Source: Monodelphis domestica (taxonomy: Eukaryota; Chordata; Mammalia; Didelphimorphia; Didelphidae). Taken from it: a stretch of DNA of 64,000 nt. Under the pieces are notes generated by a model, which was not told where the DNA came from, did not search any database, and saw only the letters and a list, made by a program, of their open reading frames with translations. A program made the translations under genes and the position numbers. The stretch spans positions 80,100,430-80,164,429 of the forward strand of contig NC_077227.1 in NCBI RefSeq assembly GCF_027887165.1. The letters are read 5' to 3'. Below, piece by piece: positions 11,101-21,783 of the stretch (the stretch's first letter is position 1; each line of letters begins with the position of its first letter).

Positions 11101-11796
11101 GTACTGTTGTAAACTGATCTAACCATTCTGAAGGGCGAAACTATGTCTAAAGGGCTATAAAATTGCATACCCTTTGATCCGGTAATACCACTTCTAGGTT
11201 TGTATACCACAGAGAAAAAAGGGGAAAGGACTTACTTGTACAAAAATGTTTATTGCAGCCCTTTTTTGTGGTGGCAAAGAATTGGAAATTGAGGGGATGT
11301 CCATCCACTGGGGAATGTCTGAACAAATTGTAGTATGTGATGGTGATAGATCTACTGATGCAGAATGAAATAGGCAGAACCAGAAGAATATTGTACACTA
11401 CAACAATATTGTGGGATATTCAACTGTGAAAGGCTTAGCTACTCATGGTAATACAATGATCCAGGAAAATTCTGAAGGACTTATTACAAAGAACACTATC
11501 CACCCTCCAGAGAAAGAACTGTTGGAGTTAGATACAGATCAAAGCATATGATTTTTTACTTTAGTTTTTATTGGGGTTTTTATTTTGGGGTTGTGGTTTT
11601 ATATGAGTATTCTTACAACAATGAACAATATGGAAATATGTTTTGCATGATAACACATGTTACCCAGTTCAAATTGCTTACCATATTTGGGAAGGGAGGG
11701 GGGAGACAATTCAGATCTTATAACTTCCGAAAACCTGTGTGGATAATTACTATTACATGTAATTTGTAAAATATCTTATAAAAAAAAAGAAAAATA
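11101..11796 (+). mobile_element. old L1 3' end, 5'-truncated
   Basis: It aligns by eye with the end of L1 ORF2 and its 3' UTR: 'ctgatctaaccattctgaag', 'tttttgtggtggcaaagaat', 'ccactggggaatgtctgaac', 'gaaagaactgttggagt', then a G-rich run and an A-rich end at about 11780. The reading frame is broken in many places. It differs in its 3' UTR from L1-A and L1-B, so it comes from an older subfamily. Confidence 0.75.
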
Positions 11797-11802
11797 CAAG
11801 CT

Positions 11803-11942
11803 ACCTGTATTTTTTTTAAACCCTTACCTTCCACTTTAGAATCAATACTTTGTATTGGTTCTAAGGCAGAAAAGTGTTAAGCTAGGCAATGGACCTTCCA
11901 TCTTTAGGCCTGACTCGATCTACTGAGCCACCTAGCTGTTCT
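11803..11942 (-). mobile_element. tRNA-like SINE, antisense, internally shortened
   Basis: The A tail and 3' block ('aaacccttaccttccacttt') and the 5' head ('gagccacctagctgttctt') are present, but the middle is much shorter than in the copies at 3830-4039 and 6011-6222. It sits directly at the A-rich end of the L1 fragment before it, a usual place for SINE insertion. Confidence 0.7.
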
Positions 11943-12270
11943 TACAATCTACCTCTTTGTCTTATACAAAACACTGATTAAAATCTTGTGTTTCCTAGGC
12001 AATTCAGCCTCATCATTATGAACATGTTCTGTAGTATAAGTAGATGTAGCAGTAGATGTAGGTTATGTGTAACTTGAGAATGAGTTATTTGTTTTAGCAT
12101 TTCTGTATTTCAGTTAAAAGAAACATGCCCCTTCTGTGTGCATCATGTCATGCTAGGGAGAAATTTAAAGAGAAGCAATTTTACATGTTATTTCATTTGA
12201 GCGTCAGAACAACTCTGTGAGGTAGATGTTATTGTTAACCTCATTTTACAGTCAAGTAAACTAACACCGA
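11943..12270. other. unique DNA with MIR core
   Basis: Mostly unique. At about 12190-12262 there is a MIR-like antisense core ('attgttaacctcattttaca'). Confidence 0.35.
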
Positions 12271-12515
12271 GGTAGTGTGGTATAGAGGAAAGAACCCTGA
12301 ATTTTGTGTCACAGGACCTGATTTTAAATCCTGCTTTGCTTCTTAGTGCTGTTGTAGGAAATACAGGATTAGCTTTGCTACAAAGCAGGAGATCCTACAG
12401 GCCAACATTCCGGAGCTCTAACAACAGTACCTGTGTAACCTCAGAGCAGATTTCTTAACCATAACAGTAAAGTGTGGGAGGTTAGACCAGCGACCCTTTC
12501 AGCTCTAAATGTGAA
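12271..12515 (+). mobile_element. MIR-type SINE split by a 79-bp insert
   Basis: The head ('gtagtgtggtatagaggaaa') runs to 'tgcttcttag' and the body resumes with 'cctgtgtaacctcagagcag' and 'gttagaccagcgaccctttc'. Without the insert the two halves would form the normal SINE order '...cttagta-cctgtgtaacct...'. Confidence 0.6.
12349..12427. mobile_element. 79-bp MITE-like insert with short inverted ends
   Basis: The insert starts 'ctgttgtagg' and ends 'ctaacaacag', so its ends are imperfect inverted repeats. It is flanked by 'tg' on the left and 'ta' on the right, which fits a TA target duplication with one change, as made by Tc1/mariner-type transposases. A small hairpin lies inside ('gctttgctacaaagc'). 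The length is like that of very short mariner MITEs. No family is recognised, and the ends are short enough that this could be another kind of insertion. Confidence 0.4.
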
Positions 12516-12840
12516 TAAGGCATGATCCTTTGCCCTTATAGAATTAACAGTTTGGTCATCTGAATGCCTTGAATACACTACTGATCTGTCCTGGTCGGCC
12601 ATGCTGTGGTGCTTTTGGGGGTTATTGACATACAAAGAAGGTTGCTTGTCTATTGTAATCCAAAGATATGTTCATTACAGGTTCCCTGTGTCAGTGCCTT
12701 GAAAAGACTGAAGTATTGACATGCAAGGGACTATTTGCTACCCCCCCCAAATTAAATAAATAAAAATGTTGATTTAATATGCCTTGTCTACAGTTTTTTT
12801 TTTGCCTCAAATGTTTATATTGCCCCTATTGTCTTCTTTT
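12516..12840. other. unique DNA
   Basis: No gene or named repeat is seen. Confidence 0.35.
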
Positions 12841-13101
12841 CCCTCCCTCCCTCCCTCCTTCCTTCCTTCCTTCCTTCCTTCCTTCCTTCCTTCCTTCCTT
12901 CCTTCCTTCCTTCCTTCCTTCCTTCCTTCCTTCCTTCCTTCCTTCCTTCCTTCCTTCCTTCCTTCCTTCCTTCCTTCCTTCCTTCCTTCCTTCCTTCCTT
13001 CCTTCCTTCCTTCCTTCCTTCCTTCCTTCCTTCCTTCCTTCCTTCCTTCCTTCCTTCCTTCCCTCCCTCCCTCCCTCCCTCCCTCCCTCCCTCCCTCCCT
13101 C
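12841..13101. repeat. (TTCC)n array with (CCCT)n ends
   Basis: About 260 bp of CCTT repeat bordered by CCCT units on both sides. All six frames of this stretch stay open because the unit lacks stops, which gives false proteins of FLPS or KEGR repeats. Purine/pyrimidine asymmetry could allow triplex structure. Confidence 0.95.
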
Positions 13102-13489
13102 TTTTCTTCCCAGGATTCCCAAATGTGGTCTGCAAATCAGAGTCAGACAGCCAAACAATGACCATGTCTGGCATACCAGTTTGGGAAATGGATTTCTTAT
13201 ACTAAAGTAATTGTTCCTGTGGCACCCCTTTCTAGTTTTAGAACAAAGATACCATATTGTTGGGGTTTGGTTAAATTGATACATTTTATCTTGATACCCC
13301 ATTCTCCTCACATACTCAATTATACTCTTCCCCCCAAATATATTCTCTTAACATCATTCATCAGTTCCACCTAATAGAATGATTGGGGCCTCTTATTGCC
13401 ATTTCATAATATACTTTGTATCACCCACATTTCTTATCAATAAGCAACAAGCTCTGTTTGAGGCAAGCACCAAGCCCTATATTTCTTTG
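13102..13489. other. unique DNA
   Basis: No gene or named repeat is seen. Confidence 0.35.
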
Positions 13490-13708
13490 TATAATAATAA
13501 TAGGCACTGGTATGTATATGGAACTTTTAGGTTTGCAAAGCACTTCAGAAATATTTTACAACCTGATTTTAGAGATAATGAAGTTGAGGTAGAAGTTAAG
13601 TAACTTTCTCAGGGACATACAGCTAATGAGTGAATAAGGCTGGATTTGAACTCAAGCCTCCCTGACTCCAGGCCCAGCACTCCACTGCATTGCCTAGCTG
13701 CGTCCAGT
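13490..13708 (-). mobile_element. MAR1-type CORE-SINE, antisense
   Basis: Starts with an (ATA)n tail, 'aggtttgcaaagcacttcag', then 'tgaactcaagcctccctgac' and ends 'cattgcctagctgcgtcc'. This is the full reverse order of a MAR1 element. The stretch after it (13726-13830) holds a further partial copy of the 3' part. Confidence 0.7.
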
Positions 13709-14278
13709 AAAAATATATAGCATTTATATAATTGTTATGGGGAATGACTTAGTATATAATGCTTTAAGATTCACAAAGCACATATGTTATCACATTTGAT
13801 CCTCGTAGGCACAACTCTCTTAAGTTGAAAAATGACCCAAGGGGGAAAAGTGAAAACTGTAGAAAAAACATTAAGGATGGTATTTGATACTGAGGTTCTC
13901 TTTACAAAGTTAGGCAAGTTTATAAAAGTAGCTTTTATCTCATCTCCAAAAAAACTACAGAAGTCAGGCATATTGGACTGGAGCCTTCCTTGGAAAATCA
14001 TCCTTATTTGGAAATGTTTCATTTCCTTCTGCTAAGAGGGTACATGAAGAAAAAATTCTCTTAAGTTAGCCAGAGGTCAAACCAACATTTTAATTTAATT
14101 CTCAGAATGTCATTAATTCCCCCAAGCTACTTCAGTGTTTTGCTATTTTGGATGTTTCTCCTTTTTGCTGTCTGAATTACCAGTTTGTTTTAAAATATTC
14201 CTCAGTTGTCAGGTAAATAAGTGAAAACTTCCTCAGTTTCACTCTTTAAAATTGTTTTATAATTAAATCATCTGATTA

Positions 14279-14513
14279 ATAATAGTAATAATTAGCACTT
14301 TAAGGCTTGCAAAGTGGTTTACAAATATCACCATTTATCCCCCACCAAAACTCCTGGAGGCAAATGCTATTATTATCCCCATTTTTACAAATGGGGAAGG
14401 TGAGACAGACACTGGTGAAGTGACTTGTCCGGAGTCACATAGTAAGTATCTGAGGCAGGATTTGAACCCAGGTCTTCCTGACTCCCTGTTAGGTTCCACT
14501 TCCTGGCCTATAT
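14279..14513 (-). mobile_element. MAR1-type CORE-SINE, antisense
   Basis: 'aataatagtaataattagca', 'aaggcttgcaaagtggttta', 'agtgacttgtccggagtcac' and 'tttgaacccaggtcttcctg' give the reverse order of MAR1, with an A/T-rich 3' tail at the left. Confidence 0.75.
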
Positions 14514-15015
14514 GTCTATGGTTATCATTTGCCTTGAATCTCTTGCCATACTTCCCAATCCATTTGTTATTCTAGTTAATTATTATATTCTCTTCTAAAT
14601 TCCTATACTCATTTTAAAATTTTAAGCATGATAAAATGCTTGGTATGAACAATGGTTTGTCCAGTCCTGTTTTCTTTATCTAACAATGACTTTGAACCAG
14701 TTTTGACAAGAGAATGCCTTTGCCTTTCTCAGAAGAGGACTAAGGATGTCAGCCCTCAGAAAGTTTGACATATATCCCAACAGTACTTAATTCTTTTAAT
14801 AACCTATTATGTATTTATTTCTTTTTAACAATTTATGTTTTCAACCTGAATCACTTCTGTGGATAATGTGAAAAATGAAAGGAAAAAGCCCTAGTGATTT
14901 GCAAAATGCCTGAAGAAATGTTCACATTTTGAATTTCTTTTCAAATTTCAAGTAGAGGTCTCTTCTGAGACCCAAGGAAAGAAGGAGATGCAAATATAGC
15001 ACAATACACAATTAA

Positions 15016-15018
<3 letters not shown>
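14514..15018. other. unique DNA
   Basis: Nothing recognised. Confidence 0.35.

Positions 15019-15059
<41 letters not shown>
15019..15059. repeat. (CA)n microsatellite
   Basis: About 20 uninterrupted CA units, followed by 'cgtg'. Confidence 0.95.
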
Positions 15060-15062
<3 letters not shown>

Positions 15063-15500
15063 ACTTAGATTGGATGGGATCTACAGCTCTTAATCCCTAA
15101 ACTAAGGGCCAGAATCCAGTTCCCGAGCCATTCTGGTTCTTACCCATGTCAGAACAAATGAATGCTCCTCTTCAATGATCAATTCCCCTCATTAACCCAC
15201 AAAATTTCCAGAAACTATACATACAATCCTCAGAATGGATGAGAACTCAGGTCTTAAAAATCCTTTAATTTATTTCCCCCAACCCTCCTGTGCTCTCTTT
15301 TCTCACTACTTTGGCACCAGGCCTCTCCTCCTAGGATTTGATGTTGCCTTACTTCCCTCTTCCTCCTGCTTCATATTTCTTCAAGACCAGGCTCTTCCTA
15401 TTAGTTAGCTAATCTGAAAAACTCCTAGAAATGTGCTAATTGGAAAATACTATAAAGAACTGTGAGTCACCACCCTCCCAGTTCCTAAACTACATGGACT
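15060..15500. other. unique DNA
   Basis: No gene or repeat is recognised. Confidence 0.35.
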
Positions 15501-15508
15501 AACTAGGG

Positions 15509-16208
15509 CAGTGATGGGCAACCTTTTGAGCTTGATATGTCAAAATTCACCAAAAAACTGAGCATAATTCAGGTGGTGTGTCACTTCAAGGAACCCCCCA
15601 CACACACACACACAATTTCAGGGTATTTATAGTTTAAATAACAAAAATGTATAATTTTAATATATAACTAATAAACAAAAAACTAATTATTTGACTTATC
15701 TGCTTAGTGACTTCATTCATTTGTCAGTTAGTTTTGGTCTTAATATTATTTAATTTGTGTAGGGTGCTGTGAACTAAGATAAGTGAGGGGGAGGGGGAAT
15801 TCTTTCACTAACCTGCCTATTAGTGACTTTTTTGCTGCTGAATTTCCTTGGCTAAATTTTCAGTTGAAGGTTGGTATTTTGTACACTTCAAGCCCAAGCA
15901 AGCGCTACTAACTTCACCTTTCAATCTGTTTCTTTTGTTGGTTTTGATATTATTTAACACTGAGAATAAGGTCTCACAAAAGTACATAGAGGGAAAAATT
16001 ATGAGTAAAGGCATTGCTATATTTTTCAGGGTGCTAAAAGTGTCTGGTAATCGGTTCCTCCCCATCCCCACCAGGCCAGGGCATGGCCACGACCTGCAGG
16101 CATGTGGCCACTGGGCCCCGAGGTGCAATGAGCCGGCATGTGGCCACGTGTCATCAAAAATGGCTATGTGTGTCAGTACTGACACATGTCATAGGTTCAC
16201 CATCACGG
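15509..16208 (-). mobile_element. hAT DNA transposon, internally deleted
   Basis: The element is flanked by a perfect 8-bp TSD 'aactaggg' (15501-15508 and 16209-16216), the TSD length of hAT elements. Its ends are imperfect inverted repeats: 'cagtgatgggcaacct' at the left, and the right end read on minus is 'ccgtgatggtgaacct'. A minus-strand frame encodes the C-terminal dimerisation domain of a hAT transposase. At 700 bp it is far shorter than an autonomous hAT, so most of the transposase is gone. An 18-bp perfect palindrome lies just inside the right end (16169-16186). A short CA-rich run at 15598-15613 has grown inside it. Confidence 0.9.
15820..15987 (-). pseudogene. hAT transposase C-terminal domain remnant
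   Basis: Residues 67-121 of the minus-strand frame read MYFCETLFSVLNNIKTNKRN followed by RL and end with LAKEIQQQKSH. This pattern (an aromatic-C-E-x-x-FS core, then N-I-K-T, R-N-R-L, and a final KEIQ..SH) is that of the hAT dimerisation region at the end of Charlie-like transposases. In active elements it follows the RNase H-like catalytic domain, which is missing here, as is the BED zinc finger. The frame's first 66 residues have no such similarity and derive from the GC-richer right end. Confidence 0.8.
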
Positions 16209-16216
16209 AACTAGGG

Positions 16217-17290
16217 TCTTCTGGAGACAAGACATATAATTACTTTATCTTCCTATTGTATCGATTTGTATAAGTTCAACAAAACAATAAAAATATATTT
16301 AAGCTTTTCAAAAGATTTGTGATTTGATCAACACGGATTCTGTCTGTACTGATGAAAACTGAAGTCCTTTCTTATAATAGTTTCATGTATTGCTGTGGCC
16401 CTAAAATTCTAACTGGTTGCCAAACTTTTTTTGATTGCCCACACCCCATTTAACTAGGAGAGTGATAGGGAAATAGTCTGTTGCTGGACCCCATTCACAG
16501 TGTTTCTAGCTTGGGACGTCCTACCATAGAGTTCTGAAGGATGGCATAGTCAAGAAGAGGAGAAACACGTTTTTCTGGATTTTTTGAAAGCATGTGTAAA
16601 TGCAAATACATTTTATTTTTCATTGATTTCACTATCTGTAGCCTTGGTATCATTTGTATCCACTTTGATGTCATCTTTATTGTTGCAACACATATTAAAG
16701 AATTATATGGAACCATTTACCTTTTTTGTGCATATGTTCCTTCCCAAGACTGTTATTCTTCATGAAGATTATTTGTGAAATACAATGGGGTTTTTTTTAT
16801 TGTGAACATATTAAATGTCTGGAATGATTTTAATACTAAGTAATGTTCCATTTTTTTAAACACTTGTTTTGTATATTAAATGAAACTAAATGCATTTAGA
16901 AGTTTTTTGAACCTTTATAATATTTTAAAGAAGAGAAATATTAAATTATTATTATATAATCAAATAATATTTAATTTATTTGATAAATTACTTTAAGAAT
17001 AAGGGCCAGTTGGAATAGATTAAACCAAAATTATGAATTTGAGATTTATTGCTTATATGTGATGATTCAATAATTTGTATAATTCAGCAAATTAACAAAC
17101 TGAATTTTGTAATTTCTTTTAAAAGTTTAAGCAAATTTTTTTCACATTCAGTTTTTTATGTCAATTTATTATCTTACCTTTTCACATAATGAATTTTGAA
17201 TTAAAGTTCCCCACAGGTCACTACTTTCCTATGTGCTCAGTATGTTATAGGGAATACAATGGTAGGAGGTTATAATCCCCATTAGAAACA
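16217..17290. other. unique AT-rich DNA
   Basis: No gene or repeat recognised. The sequence from 16880 to 17180 is very AT-rich. Confidence 0.4.
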
Positions 17291-17295
17291 GATAC

Positions 17296-17512
17296 AGGCA
17301 GCTTAGAGGATAGAGAGGGGAATCTGAAATTAGGAAGAACTAAGTCCAAATCTAGCTTGTGGTATTTACTGGCTATGTGACCCTGGGCAAGTTACTTAAC
17401 CTCTTTGCCTCAGTTTACTCATATGTAAAAAAGGGATAATAACATCACCTACCTCCCAGGCTGGTTTTGAGGACCAAATAAGATAATAATTGCAAAGCAT
17501 TTAGCACAACTT
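17296..17512 (+). mobile_element. MAR1-type CORE-SINE
   Basis: 'gcagcttagaggatagagag', 'gtgaccctgggcaagttact', 'cctcagtttactcatatgta' and 'attgcaaagcatttagcaca' give the MAR1 order. It is diverged, with no clear TSD. Confidence 0.75.
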
Positions 17513-18849
17513 TCCAGGAATTCATCTGGTTGGGACAATTTATATCCTTGAGAAACAGCTTCTATGGTTTATATGATTGAGAAAAAGTTATTGAGTACAA
17601 AAATAATCGATTTAGTTTGAAGCACTTCATATTAATGTCAAATGAAGTGGTTTTTTAAAAAAAAGATATTTATATGTATATGGTTAAACTTTACCTGGGC
17701 TCTGAAGGAAGGATAAACAAGATTTGTGGAGACATTAATGAAACAAGAAAGGGTTTCTGGTTAGGAGAAAAGCACGAACGATCTTGTAGAGATTGAAGAT
17801 GATCATTCTATGTTTTGTAAAAATTAAATTATATATCTGATAATAAAAATATTATATTTTATGAGGTTTATTAAGGATTATTAGAAATCAAGGAATAGAG
17901 AAGATACAAAATAAAAACCATGTGCCCATGGTGGAAGGTGTTATTGCCAATTAAATACAAATTGTGATCTTGCCTACGTGGGGACTCAGGTGAGATTATA
18001 GGGAATTCTGGGAAATACCAAGGACTTCTGGGGATTGAAGTCTAGGGTTCTGGTCGGAGAGGACGATTTGCACCAGAAATATCAACTGCCAGTTACATTC
18101 CTGAGTGTAGTCAGAACCAGTAATAGGGGAAATTACATTCCCAAAATGTAACTGAGAAATATTTAAGGAAACAAAAATATAGCAGAACATAGATAATATT
18201 AATATATGGTTTTCTAAGGATTAGATGACCCATAGGAATCTTTATGCTCAATTTTTGTTCAGATCTGGTTGTACCGTTTAGTTGACCCATTCCTATTTGA
18301 GTTTGATACTACTAATGACACTACTAGTTTACATTATGGAGTAGCAGATGCCAAAATTGTAGAGGGAACCTTGAAGAATTTGAATTGAATCCCGGGGAAA
18401 GAAGACTATATGTAAAGTCAATACATTGACTTGGGTAAGTAAATTAGGACAGGAAGGTGAGAATAGGTAGGGACAGAGATTAGATACAAATTTAAAGGTA
18501 GGGGAACAATACAGAACTTGGTGACTGATTAGATTTTAGAGGCCAAGGAAAGAGAGCAGTCAAAGTTGAAGGAAGAATTCACTGGCTATCAGCTTTCTTG
18601 CCTGTGAGGCTGGGAGATTACTATTTGCCATTTGTAGCAATCAGAAATTTGGGAAAATGAGTAAATGAATTGTTTTTCCAATATTTAGATAAGATATTCA
18701 AGTGAAAACATCTACCAAAATTATGTTCTATTATGACAATAAAACTAGGACTTAGCTAAAAGGCTGAGGTTAGACTTTGGGAGACTTCCTCATTAAGTAG
18801 GGATGAAAATTCATTCTCAAGGGAGAAAAGGGTAAAAAAAAAGACTAAG
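17513..18849. other. unique DNA
   Basis: No gene or named repeat seen over 1.3 kb. Confidence 0.4.
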
Positions 18850-19068
18850 GCTAATCGTAATCAATGGTATAGGCCTTTTAGGTTTCCAAAGCGCTTTACA
18901 TAGTATCTCAATTAATCTCCACAACAATCTTATGTGAGGTAAGTGTCACAGATAATACTCCCCATTTATAGATGGAAAACTGTGGTTCAGAGTTATTATG
19001 TGACTTTCCCACGGTCCCCAAGTATCTAGATAAACCCAGGTCTTCCTGACACTTAAGGACCATACTTT
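18850..19068 (-). mobile_element. MAR1-type CORE-SINE, antisense
   Basis: 'ggtttccaaagcgctttaca', 'ccccatttatagatggaaaa' and 'taaacccaggtcttcctgac' are MAR1 in reverse. It is old. Confidence 0.65.
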
Positions 19069-19690
19069 CTTTTCTATTTCCCATTGTCCCCACCTGCTAA
19101 CATAGGCCTTTGGGAATTAGTTAGAGGCAAGATAAATGAAAGATAGAGAAGGAGCAATGATTGACATAAGAAAAGATCCAGAATGCTATCATATTGTAGA
19201 AATCAGGGGAAAAGAATCTCAAGGAAAGGATGTTCAACAATGTCAGATTCTACAGAAAAATAAAACAACAACAACAACAACAACAACAAAACAAATGAGA
19301 ACATTGGTTTTGTAAGACTCATCATAGGCTCTGAGCTATTATTTACTAAGGAAACGGGAATTTATAGGTATAGGCCATTTTGAAAAGTGTTACCTAAAGA
19401 CACTGAATGAAAGCAGTGATTAGAAAAACTGTTATTTAGTCTTAGATTTGTGACATCCATGATCTTCTCATACAACTGAGCTAAGAATCTCTTCCCTTGA
19501 AGATCTTAAGAGAAGGGAAATTTATTGTGATCTAGTCAATATTTACCCATTTCAAATCCTTCATCCTCTTCTATTCACCATTAATTCTCAAAAAATCATT
19601 GGCAAGAATCAGTAATTACATTGGAAAGTTCTTTCAGTATGCTGGGCAGCAGCCAGGTTTGGCTGGGTAACTTGATTATTTTAAAATAAA
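19069..19690. other. unique DNA with (AAC)n
   Basis: No gene. A short (ACA)n run lies at 19265-19290. Confidence 0.45.
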
Positions 19691-20106
19691 CATTCATTTG
19701 TTACATTAAAATTCCTAGGTAAGTCCTTCCTTCTCTCCCTCCTCTTTCTGCATAAGAGACAGCATAATTTGACAAAAAAAAACAACAACTATCTTGCTTG
19801 TTTCTATTTATCAGTTCTTTCACTAGAAGTGGACATACGTGTCATTATTTAAACAACATTTCTTTTTCTATATGTAATGCTCTCTTGGTTCTGCTTGTTT
19901 TGCTCTTCATAATTTCATTTAGGTCTTGTCATATTTTTAAAAAAAATTAACCTGTTTGTCATTTCTTACAGCACAGTGGTATTGTATCACAATCATATAA
20001 CACAATTTGTTTAGCCATTCCCCAGTTGATAGGTGACTCCTCAATTTTTAGTTCTTTGCCACCACAAAGAGAGCTGTTACAAATATTCTTTAAGATAATC
20101 TGGACA
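19691..20106 (-). mobile_element. old L1 3' end, antisense
   Basis: Read on minus it carries the last part of ORF2 and the 3' UTR: the phrase 'ccattccccagttgatagg' and 'tttgccaccacaaagagag' are the reverse of the ORF2 end found in L1-A. It stops exactly where L1-A starts, in head-to-head order. It is clearly more diverged than L1-A. Confidence 0.7.
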
Positions 20107-20817
20107 GACTTCCGGTTAAGATGGCGGCTTAGAGAAAGCTAAAGTTCAGATCTCCGGAAAACCCTTCCCGACCGATCTCAAACTATAAGCTCCTAAGGCG
20201 CCGAAATTCAAAACGATCAACAGCACAGACCCTGGGAACCCTCCTCCTGGACCTGGACCCGGATCAAAAGGTACGGCTCCCCTCAAAAGCCAGAACCCGA
20301 GATCACTTGGACCTAAGGGGTAGGAACGCAGAGTCCGAGGCTCCGGGAAGCTGCAGCCCGGCCCGGCTCAGAGAGCAGGGTCCTTGGAACAACAACCCTC
20401 AGGGCCTTCTATCCGAGTCCCAGTGAAAGTCACTGCCCTCGGAGCTCCCCTGGCAGAGAGCAGGGTCGAAACAACAGCAACCATCAGGGCGAGCAAGACA
20501 GCCTCACGGGCTGGATCCTGCTATCCAAGTCTCAGTGAAAGTCCCTGCACTCGGAGCTCCAGGAAGCCGCAGCCCATCCCCCCGCAGGCCGACGAAACAG
20601 CCTCACGGCCAGCTATTCTGAAGGCAACTTCCTGAAAGCAACCCGACCCAGAGAGCCGGGAGAGAGTGTGGCCTCGTGGTCCTACCCTTCCATTCCAGTT
20701 CCAGTGAGGCATATTCAGTTTAACCCAGGGAAAGCTCATAGAACCGACAATCTGCCCAGGACTAAAGCCTCTGAACACCAGACAGAGATAAGAAAAGCTA
20801 ATCCTCCACACTCAGAG
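20107..20817 (+). promoter_or_regulatory. L1-A 5' UTR / internal promoter
   Basis: GC-rich compared with its surroundings. A YY1-like site 'aagatggcggc' lies at 20118-20128, at nearly the place where primate L1s carry their YY1 site. A block of about 112 bp is imperfectly duplicated: 'cagtgaaagt' with 'ctcggagctcc' occurs at 20421-20447 and again at 20533-20560, and 'gagagcagggtc' and 'cctcacgg' also recur. Confidence 0.7.
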
Positions 20818-21783
20818 ATGGCAAACTCCACAGAAGCACAGAAGCCCCAAAATACCAAGAAAAATAAGAAGAAAGGGGTGACTTTGGACACATTCTATGG
20901 AGCCAAAATACAAAATACAGAGCAGATAGAAGATGATATACAAGAAAATGCTCCAAAACCTTCCAAAGGAAATGGAAACTCTCCATAAACCTATGAAGAA
21001 TTTGAATCAGAAATGACCAAAAAGATGGAAGCCTTCTGGGAGGAAAAGTGGGAAATAATGCAAAAGAAATTCACGCATCTACAAAACCGGTATGATGAAA
21101 CTGAAAAGGAAAACCAGGCTTTAAAGTCCAGAATCAGGCAGCTGGAAGACAACGAGCGTGTAAAAGAGCAAGAATTAATAAAGCAAAGCCAAAATACCAA
21201 GAAATTAGAAGAGAACATAAAATATCTCACCGACAAGATGACAGATCTGGAAAATAGAGGGAGAAGAGATAATTTAAGAATAATTGGACTCCCAGAAAAG
21301 CCAGAAATAAACACCAAACTCGACATGGTGATACAAGATATAATCAAAGAAAATTGCCCAGGGATTCTAGAACAAGGGGGCAATACATCCACTGACAGAG
21401 CTCACAGAACACCTTCTACACTAAACCCCCAAAAGACAATTCCCAGGAATGTAATTGCCAAATTCCAAAGCTATCAAACAAAAGAAAAAATCCTACAGGA
21501 AGCCAGAAAAAGACAATTTAGATATAAAGGAATGCCAATCAGGGTCACACAAGACCTTGCAAGCTCTACTCTGAATGATCGTAAGGCATGGAACATGATC
21601 TTCAGAAAGGCAAGAGAGCTGGGTCTCCAACCAAGAATCAGCTACCCAGCAAAACTGACTATATACTTCCAAGGGAAAGTATGGGCATTCAACAAAATAG
21701 AAGACTTCCAACTTTTTGCAAAGAAAAGACCAGAACTCTGTGGAAAGTTTGATACCGAAAATCAAAGAGCAAGGAATACCTGA
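20818..21783 (+). pseudogene. L1-A ORF1 protein, one nonsense codon
   Basis: ORF1p is the RNA-binding chaperone of the L1 particle; it forms trimers through a coiled coil. The frame begins MANSTEAQKPQNTKKNKKKG and ends with TGA at 21781, 321 residues. A basic N-terminus is followed by a coiled coil with many E, K and Q residues (about residues 65-150), the RRM-type domain starting near RRDNLRIIGLP, and the C-terminal domain with RKARELGLQPRISYPAKLT. Codon 57 is a stop (TAA at 20986-20988); L1-B has a Gln near that place, so a CAA to TAA change is likely. I chose the start at 20818 because L1-B has a matching Met at the same point before a K-rich segment. The upstream frame from 20668 lies in the 5' UTR. 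Confidence 0.9.

Noticed and set aside
12779-13311. Four long open frames (FLPS and KEGR repeats)
   Set aside because: They are translations of the (TTCC)n array, which has no stops in several frames; no start context, domain or splice support.
20384-20988. Plus-strand frames ahead of ORF1 in L1-A as extra ORFs
   Set aside because: They lie in the 5' UTR and are not kept in L1-B; the in-frame upstream extension of ORF1 is not conserved.
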